This document shows, piece by piece, positions 26,701 to 35,699 of a stretch of 64,000 nucleotides of DNA. This DNA comes from an uncultured Mycoplasmatota bacterium. Lineage in GTDB: Bacteria > Bacillota_I > Bacilli_A > RF39 > UBA660. The stretch covers positions 124,001-188,000 of the forward strand of contig URZY01000001.1 in the NCBI GenBank assembly GCA_900552495.1, read 5' to 3'. The notes under the pieces are model-generated. The model saw nothing but the letters and a program-made list of their open reading frames with translations. It made no database searches and was not told the origin of the DNA. Made by a program: the position numbers and the translations under genes. Position 1 is the first letter of the stretch. Each line of letters begins with the position of its first letter.

Positions 26701-29700
26701 TTATTAATATTAAGGGTGGCTCTATTGATTTTATTGTTGGTGGAGCTGGTCGAACAGAAACTTATGGGCACCGATTAATTAATGTTACTGGTGGAGTAGT
26801 AAATAGGGCTGTTTATGGTGGAAGTAATGGTTATTTGGGATCTAATGGTGAAGGTGTATTAACTGGTTCAACATTGGTTTATATTGGAGGTAATGCTGTT
26901 ATCGGAAGTGATGAAGCCTTAGCGGGACGACCTAGTGATTATGGCGAAGTTGTTGGTTCTGTCTATGGTGTAGGTAATGGACGTTCTGGAAATAACTATA
27001 CAAATATTGGAACAGCTAGTTCATCAACAATAATCATTGATCAAGAGGCTGTAATTAATGGACATGTTTTTGGTGGAGGAAATTATGGTGCTGTAGGAAC
27101 AGAAATTAATTCTTCAACAAAGACAGATATTAATATTTTGGGCGGTAAGGTTGTTGGTTCTATCTATGGTGGAGGAAATAACAATGGTGCTGGTCGAAGT
27201 TCAACAACGTTTAATGTTAATATTGAGATGACTGGGGGAGAAGTTGGTAATATTTATGGTGGTTCCCGTACTAAAGGTGTAATTTATGGTAATACTAATG
27301 TAAATGTTATTGGTGGTGTTGTTACAAATGATGTTTATGGTGGAGGTGAAGGTGGATATACTAATTCAACTAACTCCGGGACTTTTGTAACGGGAAATGT
27401 TTCTGTTAAAATTGGTAGAGATTTAACTATCGGTTTAAGTGAGTTGCCTCTTACTATAAATGGTAGTGTTTATGGTGGTTCAGCCTATGGTAGTGTTAAC
27501 GGATCAAGCAATAGTGGTAGTGAGAATACTAGTTTAAGTACGACGGTTGATGTTTATTATGGAAAGATCCATAGAGCAGTATTCGGAGGAGGTAAAGGAG
27601 ATACCTCTTATACTCCAAAGGTATATGCACCTGTTACAGTTAATGTTAATGGCGGTAATATAGGGAGTGTCTATGGGGGTAATGATGCAGCCGGACAGCC
27701 AGCAAGTACAGATTATGTTTATTTAAATGGTGGTATTATTGGTAATGCTTTTGGTGGAGGTAATAGTACTGGTCAAGATACAACAAATATTTATTTACAA
27801 GGTGCAAATGTTACAAACTTGTTTGGTGGTTCTAATATAAATGGAGTTGTTAATGAAACTAATGTTACAATGACTGCGGGAGTAGTTACTAATGTTTATG
27901 GTGGTAACAATGAAGGAACTGCTACCGCCTCTACTAATGTTTCTGTTAGTGGTGGAACTATTAATGGGGATATTTACGGTGGTGGAATGGAAGCACCTGT
28001 TACAAGTATAAGTAAGGTGGTTGTTGAAGCAGTTAGTATTAATAATGTCTACGGTGGTGGACAAAAAGCGGATGCCAAAACTACTATTGTTTCAATAAAA
28101 AATGTTATTGGTGATAAGATCTTTGGTGGTTCTAATACAGCTGGAACAGTAGAAAGTAGTCAGGTTACAGTAGATGGAAATGTTAATGTGGAGGACTTAG
28201 TTGATGTAGCTGTTACTAGAACTGGTGGTTGGGGTAATGGTAGTACAACTAGTGTTGTTTATAACGTTACGTTAAAAAATAATACAGCAACTGTTTATAA
28301 TGATTGGTCATTGCGTCTAAATTTACTTAGCAATTATAAGGCTGCTTCTTATTCAATATCTAATCATCCATATCAAAGTGTAACTGATGGGGTTGTAATA
28401 TCGAATATAACGGCTTGGAATAATTCATTAGCTGCTTATGGTAGTTATTCATTTGATGTAACTGTTAATTATGATTATGCTTATGATTATAATAACCCGA
28501 TAAGTTTTGATACCTTTGTTGTTGATGCTAAAATGGTTTCTCCAGTAGGTCTTAAGACGTCGTTAAGCGGAGTCTATGGTGGTAATAATGCTGGTGGAAC
28601 AACCAATAACTCTAATGTTATAATTAATGGCGGAAAAATTGAAGCTGTTTATGGTGGTGGAGATTTAGCGACTACGGGTGAGTCGGTTGTGGTTATTAAT
28701 GATGGTAAGGTTGGTGATGTTTTCGGAGGCGGAAATGAAGCTGGTCTAACTACATCAGATGTTAATATTCATGGTGGAGAAATTACTAATGTTTATGGTG
28801 GCTCAAACAAGGCGGGAACTGTTGGTTCAACTGATGTTGAAGTTGGTGGCGCCCTAGAGCAAAGTGTAGTAGTTACTCCAACAATTACAAGTTTTTCTGG
28901 TTCATGGACTAGGACGACTGTGCAATATAATGTTTCTATTAGGAATACAGCAGCTATCAAGCATGATGAGTGGGAAATTGAATTTGAAACTCCATTTGAT
29001 GTTGCTAGTGTAACATCTTCGGTATATGATATTGAGTTTGTTAATGGAAAAGCAACAGTAAAAAATATTGATGCATCTGGAAATAGAGTACCATTAAATG
29101 CTAATTCATCAATGAGTTTTAATTTTCAAGTTGTTTATAATGAATGGTATAATTCTGATGATCGAGATGAATATATATTAGATGTTAATGTAGTGAAACC
29201 TGATCCAATTGCTGATGATTCAACAATTAAGGTAACTAATATTTATGGTGGCAATAACTTAGGTGGAACGACTGGACCAACTAGTATTTTGGTAAATAGT
29301 GGCGAGATTAGTGATATTTATGGTGGTGGAAATAAAGCTATTTCTGGGACGACTAAAGTAGTCACTAAAAATGCTAATATTATTAATATTTATGGTGGCG
29401 GTAAGGCTGCTAGTGTTAATGGTGATACATTCTTAGATATTGATAATTGTACACTTAATACAAATGTGTTTGGTGGTGGTGACGAAGGAGAAGTCACTGG
29501 TAAAACCGAGGTTTTTGTAACTAATTCAGCAATTAAAGGTAGTTTATATGCTGGTGGAAATGGTACAACGGCAACTGTTTATGGTAATACTAATGTTACT
29601 GTTGATGGTACTACTACTATAGGGACGGCAACATCTAAAACACCATATGAAGGTTGTGTTTTTGGTGGCGGAAATAAAGCTTTTACTGGAACGGAAGCCA

Positions 29701-32681
29701 GTGGTAATTCTATTGCTGTTGTTAATATAGTTGGTGGTCATATATATGGAAATGTTTATGGTGGTGCTAATACGTCGATTGTTTATGGTGGAACTGTTAC
29801 AAATATTGGAAGCAACGTGGTTGCTGATAAGACGTTAAAACAAGCTGATATTATTATTGATGGTACAGTCTTTGGTGGAGGAGAAGCTAATGCTGAGGGT
29901 AGCGACAAATACGATTTTGATTTCTTCTCAGTAGTAGGCTCAATTAATATTTATATTGATGGTACTGGATATTTAAGCAGTGGCAAGAAATTTGATATGG
30001 CAGGTTCAATATTTGGATCTGGTAATGCTTCCTCTTCATCTGGTACTTCAAATATTTCAATAAAAAAACTTGGTACGCAAGAAAAACCAAGTAAGAATAT
30101 TTCTATTCAAAGAACTAATAATCTAGTAATTGATAATAGTTATATGGAACTTATAGGTATTGAAGATAGTACTAATGACTTTGCATCAATTAAATATTCA
30201 TTTAACCGAATTGATAAGTTAATTATAAAAAACAATACAACATTATTACTTAGAAAGAATGCTAATCTTTTAAAAGAACTTTATTCTGGTGTTGATGTTA
30301 ATGGCGAATTAGTGCCAGCATCTGTGGAAATTGATGATCAAACGAAAAAAGTTACTAAAAATGTTGATAATAGAGTATATATGATTCCATATAATAATTT
30401 AAACATTACAACGACGCAAGATGCAACTTCATATGGTAAAGTTACTGGTATGACATTCTTTGGAATGTACAATGCTAGTAGTGATGGCTCATTATCTTAT
30501 GGATTGTATGATTATAGTATAGATTATGGTGATACAACTGGGGCTTGGGATATGATTATTGGTAGTTCATATGTATTAGGTCTTCATCATACTGATCATG
30601 ATATAAAAGTTGACGGCTTTTATACAAATGTTTTCAATGAAGAAATGACGGAGATTATTACAGAATATATTGAACCATCTCCACCAGATTCAAACTTCTA
30701 TCGTTGGATGATTGGTATGCAGACAATAAATTATACGGTTGATTTAACGGCGTCAAAATATTCCTCTTTAGGAACATATAGTTTAACTATGTTGGATTTT
30801 CCAGATGGGGATACAGCCTTTGAAGTAATGGGCTTTAATAGTTCAGGCTTAAATGCAGGAATTAATTTGATTGATCCTAGTGAAGTTCCAAGAATAGCAG
30901 AAAATGAAGATATTGCGAATACGACATTTGGTTTAGCAATGAAAAGTGAAACTCGAGAATGGACTAATGCGGGAGTAACAGAGTTTACTGGTGATTCTGG
31001 TGGTCGCTTTTCTGGGGAAACAATGTATAAAACTGATAGTCAAAAGGTCGCACCATCGTTGATGTTTTATTTATATCATCCAAAGAATATTACAAAAGAA
31101 GGAGATATAGGTAGTGTTTTGATAACCTTACAGTCAGAAGAGAAAATTAATGAAATTGAAAGTACATTTAATTATGTTACTATTACAGTTAATATAGTGG
31201 CAAGAAATTATAATGATGGAAATAGTTATGATGCATCGATCACTTATGATAAAAAGTATGAAATGCCTTCAGCAACATCTGTTAATATAACAAATAGGAG
31301 TCAATTTACAGCTTATTATTCATTGTATGCAACGGGAGCTTTAAAAGATATTTATGGGGTTGATTATGATAATTATCATGTTCTAACGTCAACTTATGCA
31401 TTCCCTGTTGGAACGCAAATTACGATGATTGATTATGGTTATGATATTAATAATCCACAGTATTATTATTTTGACGTTACAGAGGCTGTATATGCTGATA
31501 GTTTAAGTCAACTTGAAAATGAAGGTGAGATTGCTTATCCAATAAGTCAGTTTGTTAGAATGGGTAGTACAAGTAGTAATAATAATTATAATGATAAAAC
31601 TGCTAATAAAAAGTATTTTGATGGTAAGAACACCGCGATGGAAGAATTTGTCTTTATTTTTGATTTAAAAGAGACTAATATAACTGGTGAACAATTAGAA
31701 AAATCTATATTATTTGAACTTCGAGATAGTGATGATATTGAACTTATTACGGTACTAGGTATTAGACGTGATTTAATGAAATTTAGTTTATATGATGCAT
31801 CTAATGTAGTTTTACAAGAGTCTATGAAGAGTGCCAGTGAGTATTTATATTATAATATTGATAATAAATTAGATTTTCAATCAGTAGTTGGTTATGATAA
31901 GACAGCAAATGGAGCAGCTATTATCGATACTAATTATGAGTCTAGTGCTATGGGTCTTAATATGTATGTGTATGATAGTAGTGGCAATCAAGTGAGTTCA
32001 AGTTTACTTACTGGAACGGTTTTATCAATTGATGGGGTATCCACTTTTGCGGATGGTGATGGAGTCTTTAGAACTAAATTGGCTGGTAAGGTTTCAAACT
32101 TGAGTAAGAGTATGAATTTAAGAATTGATAAAATGTTACCTCCAGGTCAATATAAATTACGTTTTGTTTTATTTGCATCGGCTGACGGTAAGCATAATTC
32201 ATCATTAGAAAAATCAGCTATTGTAGAAATTGCTGTAACAGTAGTTGGAGATGATAATGCTATTAAAGTTACGACTGATGATAAGACAAAAGTTGTTGAT
32301 GGAGATACAGGTTTAAATCAATTAAAATCAAGAGTAAATAAGTATGTATTAACATATCGTTCGGTATTAGTTAATCCTAATATAAGAGTTGATTTGTATA
32401 AGAGGGATGTAACTGATAAAGATACAACTGTATATAACGAGGTTGATTTTAATACATTATTTACTAATGAATTAGGTACTAGTGCCTATGGTAGTGATTA
32501 CTTATATGAAAAATCACTGAATGCAACAGTTAATAGTGATAATAATTATGAATTTGAATTACAAGAGAATTTAACTAGTGGTACATATAAGTTAGTATTT
32601 AGATTGTATGATGGTCGACAGTTAATAGAGGAAGAAAATGAATATATTATTGTTACTAAGGACGTTGTAAAAGATTCCTAA
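23787..32681 (+). CDS. Giant exported YGGG-repeat protein (2964 residues)
   Basis: Starts at GTG 23787 after AGGAGGGA. Residues about 12-33 are a hydrophobic signal or anchor. Residues 50-170 resemble a GLUG/beta-helix entry region (NPYIIKSGEDLLYF, FKGNFDGNGYTIKNVKV). A segment near 465-510 looks like a listerial-type B repeat (AFGGWVSDYPGVKIWFDSEI, ending in IIFHARWVP). Two CxxxxC sites occur near 585 and 670. From about 950 to 2075 the protein is a long series of beta-helix-like units with N-I/V-Y-G-G-G-N and G-G-x-I cores. Two inserts, at about 1476-1590 and 1697-1815, share NTA....W-x-L/I and look like carbohydrate-binding Ig-like folds. The last 890 residues are non-repetitive beta domains. 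No LPxTG or C-terminal anchor is present. Confidence 0.92.
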   Translation: MARKRILKDKLVVYILSALLVVMASFAVVNVLGSYFSLGDPDVVKWDGVSVSSSFSSGNGTKSNPYIIKSGEDLLYFKNLIEGLNSETYNQLYYQLGSDIDLGDNEFGSIGIVDGEIERVFKGNFDGNGYTIKNVKVTGNTLNNYEMYGLFSILDGGSVTNVNLENFDIYPVQNKVPLKVGVIASEVRASSSIWNVSIIKSDINLEGASEDNASKIGGISGEILGETTVKNVYINLNLTSKYSSGLAKISHTISSSLSNIVVDVEAGSLMADVAWNYVVSNNDSIIDPLYEVTVNNGELVIKEGNNTIASDSLITNLDEGITGDFYWAEENGVLKLFRVLAEESIMPAVNFAFGNSVLVEHETGVVGDTAYLNDLESDYYNYIGQNYTWQNFSTSLPDGTNRGYYGTHNLVKTFIQYNGSDPSLVDTTGYVSLDEQVSNFNYYKYYVLDDGYITVELMDNPYADRPDDKAFGGWVSDYPGVKIWFDSEIHTYFAKIPVSDVSKTVNIIFHARWVPATVGTVTSASSSNYSNAFNELEDRGFKQFEGSYEVSEDITSLWYKTEVSYNGAIPRERYDENLEYHYDSRNSRCSQTTCVYYMRNGNSEYFNGRDYYEEVITDDTDRTLIKKDVSIVATFKDLVNGESAAGYYVQKTLLRGMSVVGYYDSNGNYMDSGTCNSTSCTYYELLQATDENGNPNIVDVYNNTYYWLINRDTNILFINTTATITTNFWNSSANDKPMTITGMHNGREVVATFNMSSANASVSAKDDLRIEYVRLYNASRPSDRTPSSSTSTYISGSIKGNYHNLKIGRGIIRNGSYLTAQAVIGGTNSSTGTSSNPTKYRLIIESGYYNNIGVVAGAIGSRTVYVDATAIYASDFDRAIGEENIELMEVTQTAAGSWGGNVTSTKTGITTIVKYGSFGTDKDEYTYGIYVAALNGGTHSAVRTITVEGGYIYNLIGGPCVSSNRGNVNDIFINIKGGSIDFIVGGAGRTETYGHRLINVTGGVVNRAVYGGSNGYLGSNGEGVLTGSTLVYIGGNAVIGSDEALAGRPSDYGEVVGSVYGVGNGRSGNNYTNIGTASSSTIIIDQEAVINGHVFGGGNYGAVGTEINSSTKTDINILGGKVVGSIYGGGNNNGAGRSSTTFNVNIEMTGGEVGNIYGGSRTKGVIYGNTNVNVIGGVVTNDVYGGGEGGYTNSTNSGTFVTGNVSVKIGRDLTIGLSELPLTINGSVYGGSAYGSVNGSSNSGSENTSLSTTVDVYYGKIHRAVFGGGKGDTSYTPKVYAPVTVNVNGGNIGSVYGGNDAAGQPASTDYVYLNGGIIGNAFGGGNSTGQDTTNIYLQGANVTNLFGGSNINGVVNETNVTMTAGVVTNVYGGNNEGTATASTNVSVSGGTINGDIYGGGMEAPVTSISKVVVEAVSINNVYGGGQKADAKTTIVSIKNVIGDKIFGGSNTAGTVESSQVTVDGNVNVEDLVDVAVTRTGGWGNGSTTSVVYNVTLKNNTATVYNDWSLRLNLLSNYKAASYSISNHPYQSVTDGVVISNITAWNNSLAAYGSYSFDVTVNYDYAYDYNNPISFDTFVVDAKMVSPVGLKTSLSGVYGGNNAGGTTNNSNVIINGGKIEAVYGGGDLATTGESVVVINDGKVGDVFGGGNEAGLTTSDVNIHGGEITNVYGGSNKAGTVGSTDVEVGGALEQSVVVTPTITSFSGSWTRTTVQYNVSIRNTAAIKHDEWEIEFETPFDVASVTSSVYDIEFVNGKATVKNIDASGNRVPLNANSSMSFNFQVVYNEWYNSDDRDEYILDVNVVKPDPIADDSTIKVTNIYGGNNLGGTTGPTSILVNSGEISDIYGGGNKAISGTTKVVTKNANIINIYGGGKAASVNGDTFLDIDNCTLNTNVFGGGDEGEVTGKTEVFVTNSAIKGSLYAGGNGTTATVYGNTNVTVDGTTTIGTATSKTPYEGCVFGGGNKAFTGTEASGNSIAVVNIVGGHIYGNVYGGANTSIVYGGTVTNIGSNVVADKTLKQADIIIDGTVFGGGEANAEGSDKYDFDFFSVVGSINIYIDGTGYLSSGKKFDMAGSIFGSGNASSSSGTSNISIKKLGTQEKPSKNISIQRTNNLVIDNSYMELIGIEDSTNDFASIKYSFNRIDKLIIKNNTTLLLRKNANLLKELYSGVDVNGELVPASVEIDDQTKKVTKNVDNRVYMIPYNNLNITTTQDATSYGKVTGMTFFGMYNASSDGSLSYGLYDYSIDYGDTTGAWDMIIGSSYVLGLHHTDHDIKVDGFYTNVFNEEMTEIITEYIEPSPPDSNFYRWMIGMQTINYTVDLTASKYSSLGTYSLTMLDFPDGDTAFEVMGFNSSGLNAGINLIDPSEVPRIAENEDIANTTFGLAMKSETREWTNAGVTEFTGDSGGRFSGETMYKTDSQKVAPSLMFYLYHPKNITKEGDIGSVLITLQSEEKINEIESTFNYVTITVNIVARNYNDGNSYDASITYDKKYEMPSATSVNITNRSQFTAYYSLYATGALKDIYGVDYDNYHVLTSTYAFPVGTQITMIDYGYDINNPQYYYFDVTEAVYADSLSQLENEGEIAYPISQFVRMGSTSSNNNYNDKTANKKYFDGKNTAMEEFVFIFDLKETNITGEQLEKSILFELRDSDDIELITVLGIRRDLMKFSLYDASNVVLQESMKSASEYLYYNIDNKLDFQSVVGYDKTANGAAIIDTNYESSAMGLNMYVYDSSGNQVSSSLLTGTVLSIDGVSTFADGDGVFRTKLAGKVSNLSKSMNLRIDKMLPPGQYKLRFVLFASADGKHNSSLEKSAIVEIAVTVVGDDNAIKVTTDDKTKVVDGDTGLNQLKSRVNKYVLTYRSVLVNPNIRVDLYKRDVTDKDTTVYNEVDFNTLFTNELGTSAYGSDYLYEKSLNATVNSDNNYEFELQENLTSGTYKLVFRLYDGRQLIEEENEYIIVTKDVVKDS
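26640..30020 (+). repeat. Coding repeats for the YGGG beta-helix units
   Basis: Many degenerate in-frame units carry the DNA core TTTATGGTGG(T/A)GG, translating to I/V-Y-G-G-G or F-G-G-G, spaced about 20-40 codons apart. Spacing and sequence vary, so they are diverged protein repeats and not a recent tandem array. Confidence 0.85.
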
Positions 32682-32716
32682 GTGTGTTATCATAGAATAA
32701 AATAGGTGGTAAAGAT

Positions 32717-33337
32717 ATGAAAGAAACAAGCAAAGTATTTAGAAAAATTGGAAGTATTTTATGGGCATTTTTAGAAGTGGTAATTATTGTCTATGTTATA
32801 TGTATAACAATGGGTATCTTACTTAGAAATAAGTATGGTTATACACAGATAGAAGATTATACTTTTGTAACAATGCAAGAGGAAACTTATGAATATATAG
32901 ATAAAGCTAAAGAAGGCGATTTATTAATAGTTAGAGGTAGTAAGAAAATCGAAGTTGGTGATGTGATTTATTACTATGTAAACATTAATAATCAGTATGT
33001 TGTTAAGAGTGGGGCTGTTGCTGAGATGACAGAGGGAGAAACTACATCTTTATATATATTGAATGATGATGCTAGAACAACAGTTGCCTCTACTAAAGTG
33101 TTAGGTAAAGAATCAAATTTATATCCTACGTGGGGTAAAATTTTAGATGTATTAATGTCAAGATTTGGATTCTTATTCTTGGTTTTACTTCCTATTATGG
33201 TAGTATTCATTTATCAAATATATGAATTTGTTATGGTACTTAAATATGAAGAAGCAGAAGAGCCAACAAAAGCAGTAAAGAAATCAGAAATAAAAAAGGA
33301 AGAAAAGTCTTCATCTGATGATATTGAAATACTATAA
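32717..33337 (+). CDS. Signal-peptidase-like protein lacking catalytic residues
   Basis: A 206-residue protein with the SipW layout: N-terminal membrane helix (about 12-35), an exported beta domain and a second helix (about 148-172) with a charged tail. Fold landmarks are kept (EGDLLIVRGSKKIEVGDVIYYYV), but where active relatives have GSM the sequence reads QEETYEY, and where they have THR it reads YVVKSGAV. Ser and His of the dyad are therefore both absent. It ends the operon of SipW and the giant protein, 35 bases after the latter, and a terminator follows. A chaperone or regulatory role beside the active peptidase is an inference. Confidence 0.75.
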   Translation: MKETSKVFRKIGSILWAFLEVVIIVYVICITMGILLRNKYGYTQIEDYTFVTMQEETYEYIDKAKEGDLLIVRGSKKIEVGDVIYYYVNINNQYVVKSGAVAEMTEGETTSLYILNDDARTTVASTKVLGKESNLYPTWGKILDVLMSRFGFLFLVLLPIMVVFIYQIYEFVMVLKYEEAEEPTKAVKKSEIKKEEKSSSDDIEIL

Positions 33338-33366
33338 AAAAGGATTTTAGATAATCCTTTTTTTCT
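33336..33366 (+). terminator. Terminator
   Basis: AAAAGGATT pairs with AATCCTTTT around a 5-6 base loop, followed by T, immediately after the stop at 33337. Confidence 0.88.
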
Positions 33367-33383
33367 TTTAGTATTGAGGAGTT

Positions 33384-33394
33384 TATGTTATAAT
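33384..33394 (+). promoter_or_regulatory. Extended -10 promoter of the three minor subunit genes
   Basis: TATGTTATAAT with a perfect TATAAT at 33389-33394, 27 bases before the start at 33421. Confidence 0.6.
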
Positions 33395-33420
33395 TGAAGG
33401 TGATAATAGGAGGTGGAAGT

Positions 33421-34056
33421 ATGAAATATAGAATGAAACAAAATTTTAAGACCATTCTACAAGTTTTATTAATTGTTTTATTAATACTTTTGTGCCTTCT
33501 ATTTTTAAAGTCGCGTGTGACTTATACATCTTATGAGTCAAATGTTGATGGTAAGATAGTTTCTCCTATTGCGAGTTGGAAGATAAAGATTGATGGTAAA
33601 GATATTACGACAGAAGAGGCAACGACGGGGATTAAGATTGATAATATAAAATGGAATACTAAGAACGCTCGCGAGGGAAAGGTTGCGCCAGGTAGTGATG
33701 GTAGTATGACTATTAAAATTGATCCAAGCGGAACAGATGTGGCAATATATTATGAATTTGAATATATTGATAAGGATATTGATGAGACAAAACATTTAAA
33801 AATAACAGATATGAAATTTAATAATGTAACATTACGTAGAATTGATTCAAATAAATTTGCAGGAATTCTTACTTTAGATGATATACGAAGTGGTATTATG
33901 CCGGAAGTAGTTGTTAATGTTATTTGGGAAAGTGATGAGGATATAGTTTATGATCCAGAAACAGTAAATGATTTAGATTCGTTTTTAGTTTTTAATTTTA
34001 TGGCTAAGCAATATCGTGGTGAAGAACTTCCTCCAGAATATGTGGAAGGAGCTTAG
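33421..34056 (+). CDS. TasA/camelysin-like membrane-anchored surface protein B
   Basis: A 211-residue protein: Lys-rich start, hydrophobic helix (about 10-30), then SYESNVDGKIVSPIASWKIKI. The core block VAPGSDGSMTIKIDPSGTDV is closely matched by the minus-strand gene at 41007 (IAPGSTGYVDLKIDASAVDV), and both have a later IWES/IWDDS segment. They are paralogues of the camelysin/TasA type processed by SipW peptidases. ATG 33421 follows AGGAGGTGGAAG. The next gene starts 3 bases after its stop. Confidence 0.78.
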   Translation: MKYRMKQNFKTILQVLLIVLLILLCLLFLKSRVTYTSYESNVDGKIVSPIASWKIKIDGKDITTEEATTGIKIDNIKWNTKNAREGKVAPGSDGSMTIKIDPSGTDVAIYYEFEYIDKDIDETKHLKITDMKFNNVTLRRIDSNKFAGILTLDDIRSGIMPEVVVNVIWESDEDIVYDPETVNDLDSFLVFNFMAKQYRGEELPPEYVEGA

Positions 34057-34059
34057 ATT

Positions 34060-34662
34060 ATGTTGATGGCAATAAAGAAAAAAATAAAGAATATTAAGTA
34101 TAAAGAAGAAAAAAGAAGATTAATTATAGTAGGAATTGTTTTAGTCTTATTATTGTTTGCGGCATTTGGTTTATTGGCAAGAGCTTTTGCGAGTTATCAA
34201 TCAAATGTAAAACTTAATGCTAACATTGATCAAGCACTTTATATTTTTGGAGGGGAAAAATTAAGTTTTAATATTGATCCGGCTAAAATTGTTCCTTCAA
34301 CAACACCGTATACTTATAAGTTTAGTGTAGCAAACTTTGATGCGAATAAACAAAGCGATGTGAATTTAGAATATACAATTGATGTAAAAACTACTACTAA
34401 TTTACCAATTCAATTGAGTTTATATAGAAATGGATCGACTACTAATTTACTTAGTAACGTTGAAGTTTTAAAAGATAGTGATGGTAGTTGGTATAGAGTT
34501 TATAAAACAAGTGAAGCATATAGGATGAATTATGAAGATAAAGTAACAGATATTTATACTTTTTCTGTGCTTTTTCCAGCCGAGTATAGTCAAGATGCAA
34601 CTTATGCAGATGCAATTGAAAATATTGAGATTACGTTGAAATCAGGGCAAATTATTAGTTAG
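34060..34662 (+). CDS. TasA-like membrane-anchored surface protein C
   Basis: A 200-residue protein: Lys/Arg-rich cytoplasmic start, hydrophobic helix (about 22-42), then the processing-site-like ARAFASYQSNVKLNANIDQ. The exported domain is beta-rich with no cysteines. GGAAGGAG lies in the end of the upstream gene, about 10 bases before the ATG, so the two are coupled. It is placed with the TasA-like set by signal architecture and operon; sequence similarity to the other members is weak. Confidence 0.7.
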   Translation: MLMAIKKKIKNIKYKEEKRRLIIVGIVLVLLLFAAFGLLARAFASYQSNVKLNANIDQALYIFGGEKLSFNIDPAKIVPSTTPYTYKFSVANFDANKQSDVNLEYTIDVKTTTNLPIQLSLYRNGSTTNLLSNVEVLKDSDGSWYRVYKTSEAYRMNYEDKVTDIYTFSVLFPAEYSQDATYADAIENIEITLKSGQIIS

Positions 34663-34672
34663 GAGTGGTTTT

Positions 34673-35611
34673 ATGCGATATATAAAAGAGCATAAAAAAT
34701 TGAGTATTATTGTTTTATGTAGTTTAGTAGTTTTTGTCCTTTTTGCGGCTACTTTTGGTAGATATATTTATAATATAATTGATAATTATATTTTGGAGAC
34801 GAAAGGGTTTTATTTTAATAGTAGTGTACTTTCGATTAATGCTAAGGAATATAAAATTAATAATTGGGATGGTGTTAATAATTATTCAATAAATGTTGAT
34901 TTAAATAATATGAAAAATTCTTTAGTTCATACTGAGGCAGATATCGAATATAACTTAAATGTTACTTGTTCGGCTGATGTTAGTTGTAATGCTAGTAAAT
35001 ACATGGGTGTTTTAAGAGAAAATGTAGGAACAGATAGTTTTACTGTTACAATGACTCCTAATCAGGGAACAAAATTTGAAGCAGGTGATGAGGTTTACAT
35101 TGATGTTGAGGTTATAAGTAAGAGTCCTTATAAGAAGACATTAAAAGGAAAATTCATTATTAGTGTTGAAAATAATAGTTTTAGTTATGAAATTGTCGAT
35201 GCCAAAAACGATAATTTTATGACATTAAGTTTAACAAATTCAGTACCTTTTTATGAAGTGGAGCAAGCTTTTTCAAATTATAAAATAGGTGATGTGATTA
35301 GTTTGGATGATTATGAAAAACTTAGTGAGACCGAAAAAGCAAATTGTTTTTCAGCAAAAGTTACTATTTCTTTTGATCCAGCAGTTGTATTTTTAGATAT
35401 GACTGCAAATTCATATTTGCATAGAGTAAGTGGTAGTGAGGAAAAGGTTCAGATAAATAATTTTGATTATGTTAAGGGATATCAATTTAAGATTGATGCG
35501 ACTTCAAGTGAAAAGATAATTTTTTATAAAGCTGATCGAACACAAAATTTTACTTATCCAATTGTTAATGATACATCAATTATTGAGGTAGATGTTGAGC
35601 TAGCAGAATAG
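34673..35611 (+). CDS. Membrane-anchored surface protein D, two beta domains
   Basis: A 312-residue protein with an N-terminal helix (about 10-27) ending AATFGRYIYN, then LETKGFYFNSSVLSINAKEY, resembling the ATFGRY-type start of SipW substrates in other low-GC bacteria. A CSADVSCNASKY segment (two cysteines near residues 105 and 110) may form a disulfide. It ends the three-gene operon 33421-35611, 10 bases after the preceding stop. No anchor beyond the N-terminal helix is seen. Confidence 0.7.
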   Translation: MRYIKEHKKLSIIVLCSLVVFVLFAATFGRYIYNIIDNYILETKGFYFNSSVLSINAKEYKINNWDGVNNYSINVDLNNMKNSLVHTEADIEYNLNVTCSADVSCNASKYMGVLRENVGTDSFTVTMTPNQGTKFEAGDEVYIDVEVISKSPYKKTLKGKFIISVENNSFSYEIVDAKNDNFMTLSLTNSVPFYEVEQAFSNYKIGDVISLDDYEKLSETEKANCFSAKVTISFDPAVVFLDMTANSYLHRVSGSEEKVQINNFDYVKGYQFKIDATSSEKIIFYKADRTQNFTYPIVNDTSIIEVDVELAE

Positions 35612-35660
35612 TTTTATTAAAATATAAGTTTTTGTTTTTGACTTTTTTTGTCGAAATTTA

Positions 35661-35671
35661 TGTGATATAAT
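35661..35671 (+). promoter_or_regulatory. Extended -10 promoter of the AAA+/DUF2357/SipW operon
   Basis: TGTGATATAAT, with TATAAT at 35666-35671, 28 bases before GTG 35700. The -35 region is T-rich and not clear. Confidence 0.6.
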
Positions 35672-35699
35672 CAATGTAAACTAGGATGGAGGGACTAGG

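Noticed and set aside
26640..30020. CRISPR array or satellite repeat
   Set aside because: The repeats are in-frame coding units of variable length and sequence; no constant repeat with spacers.
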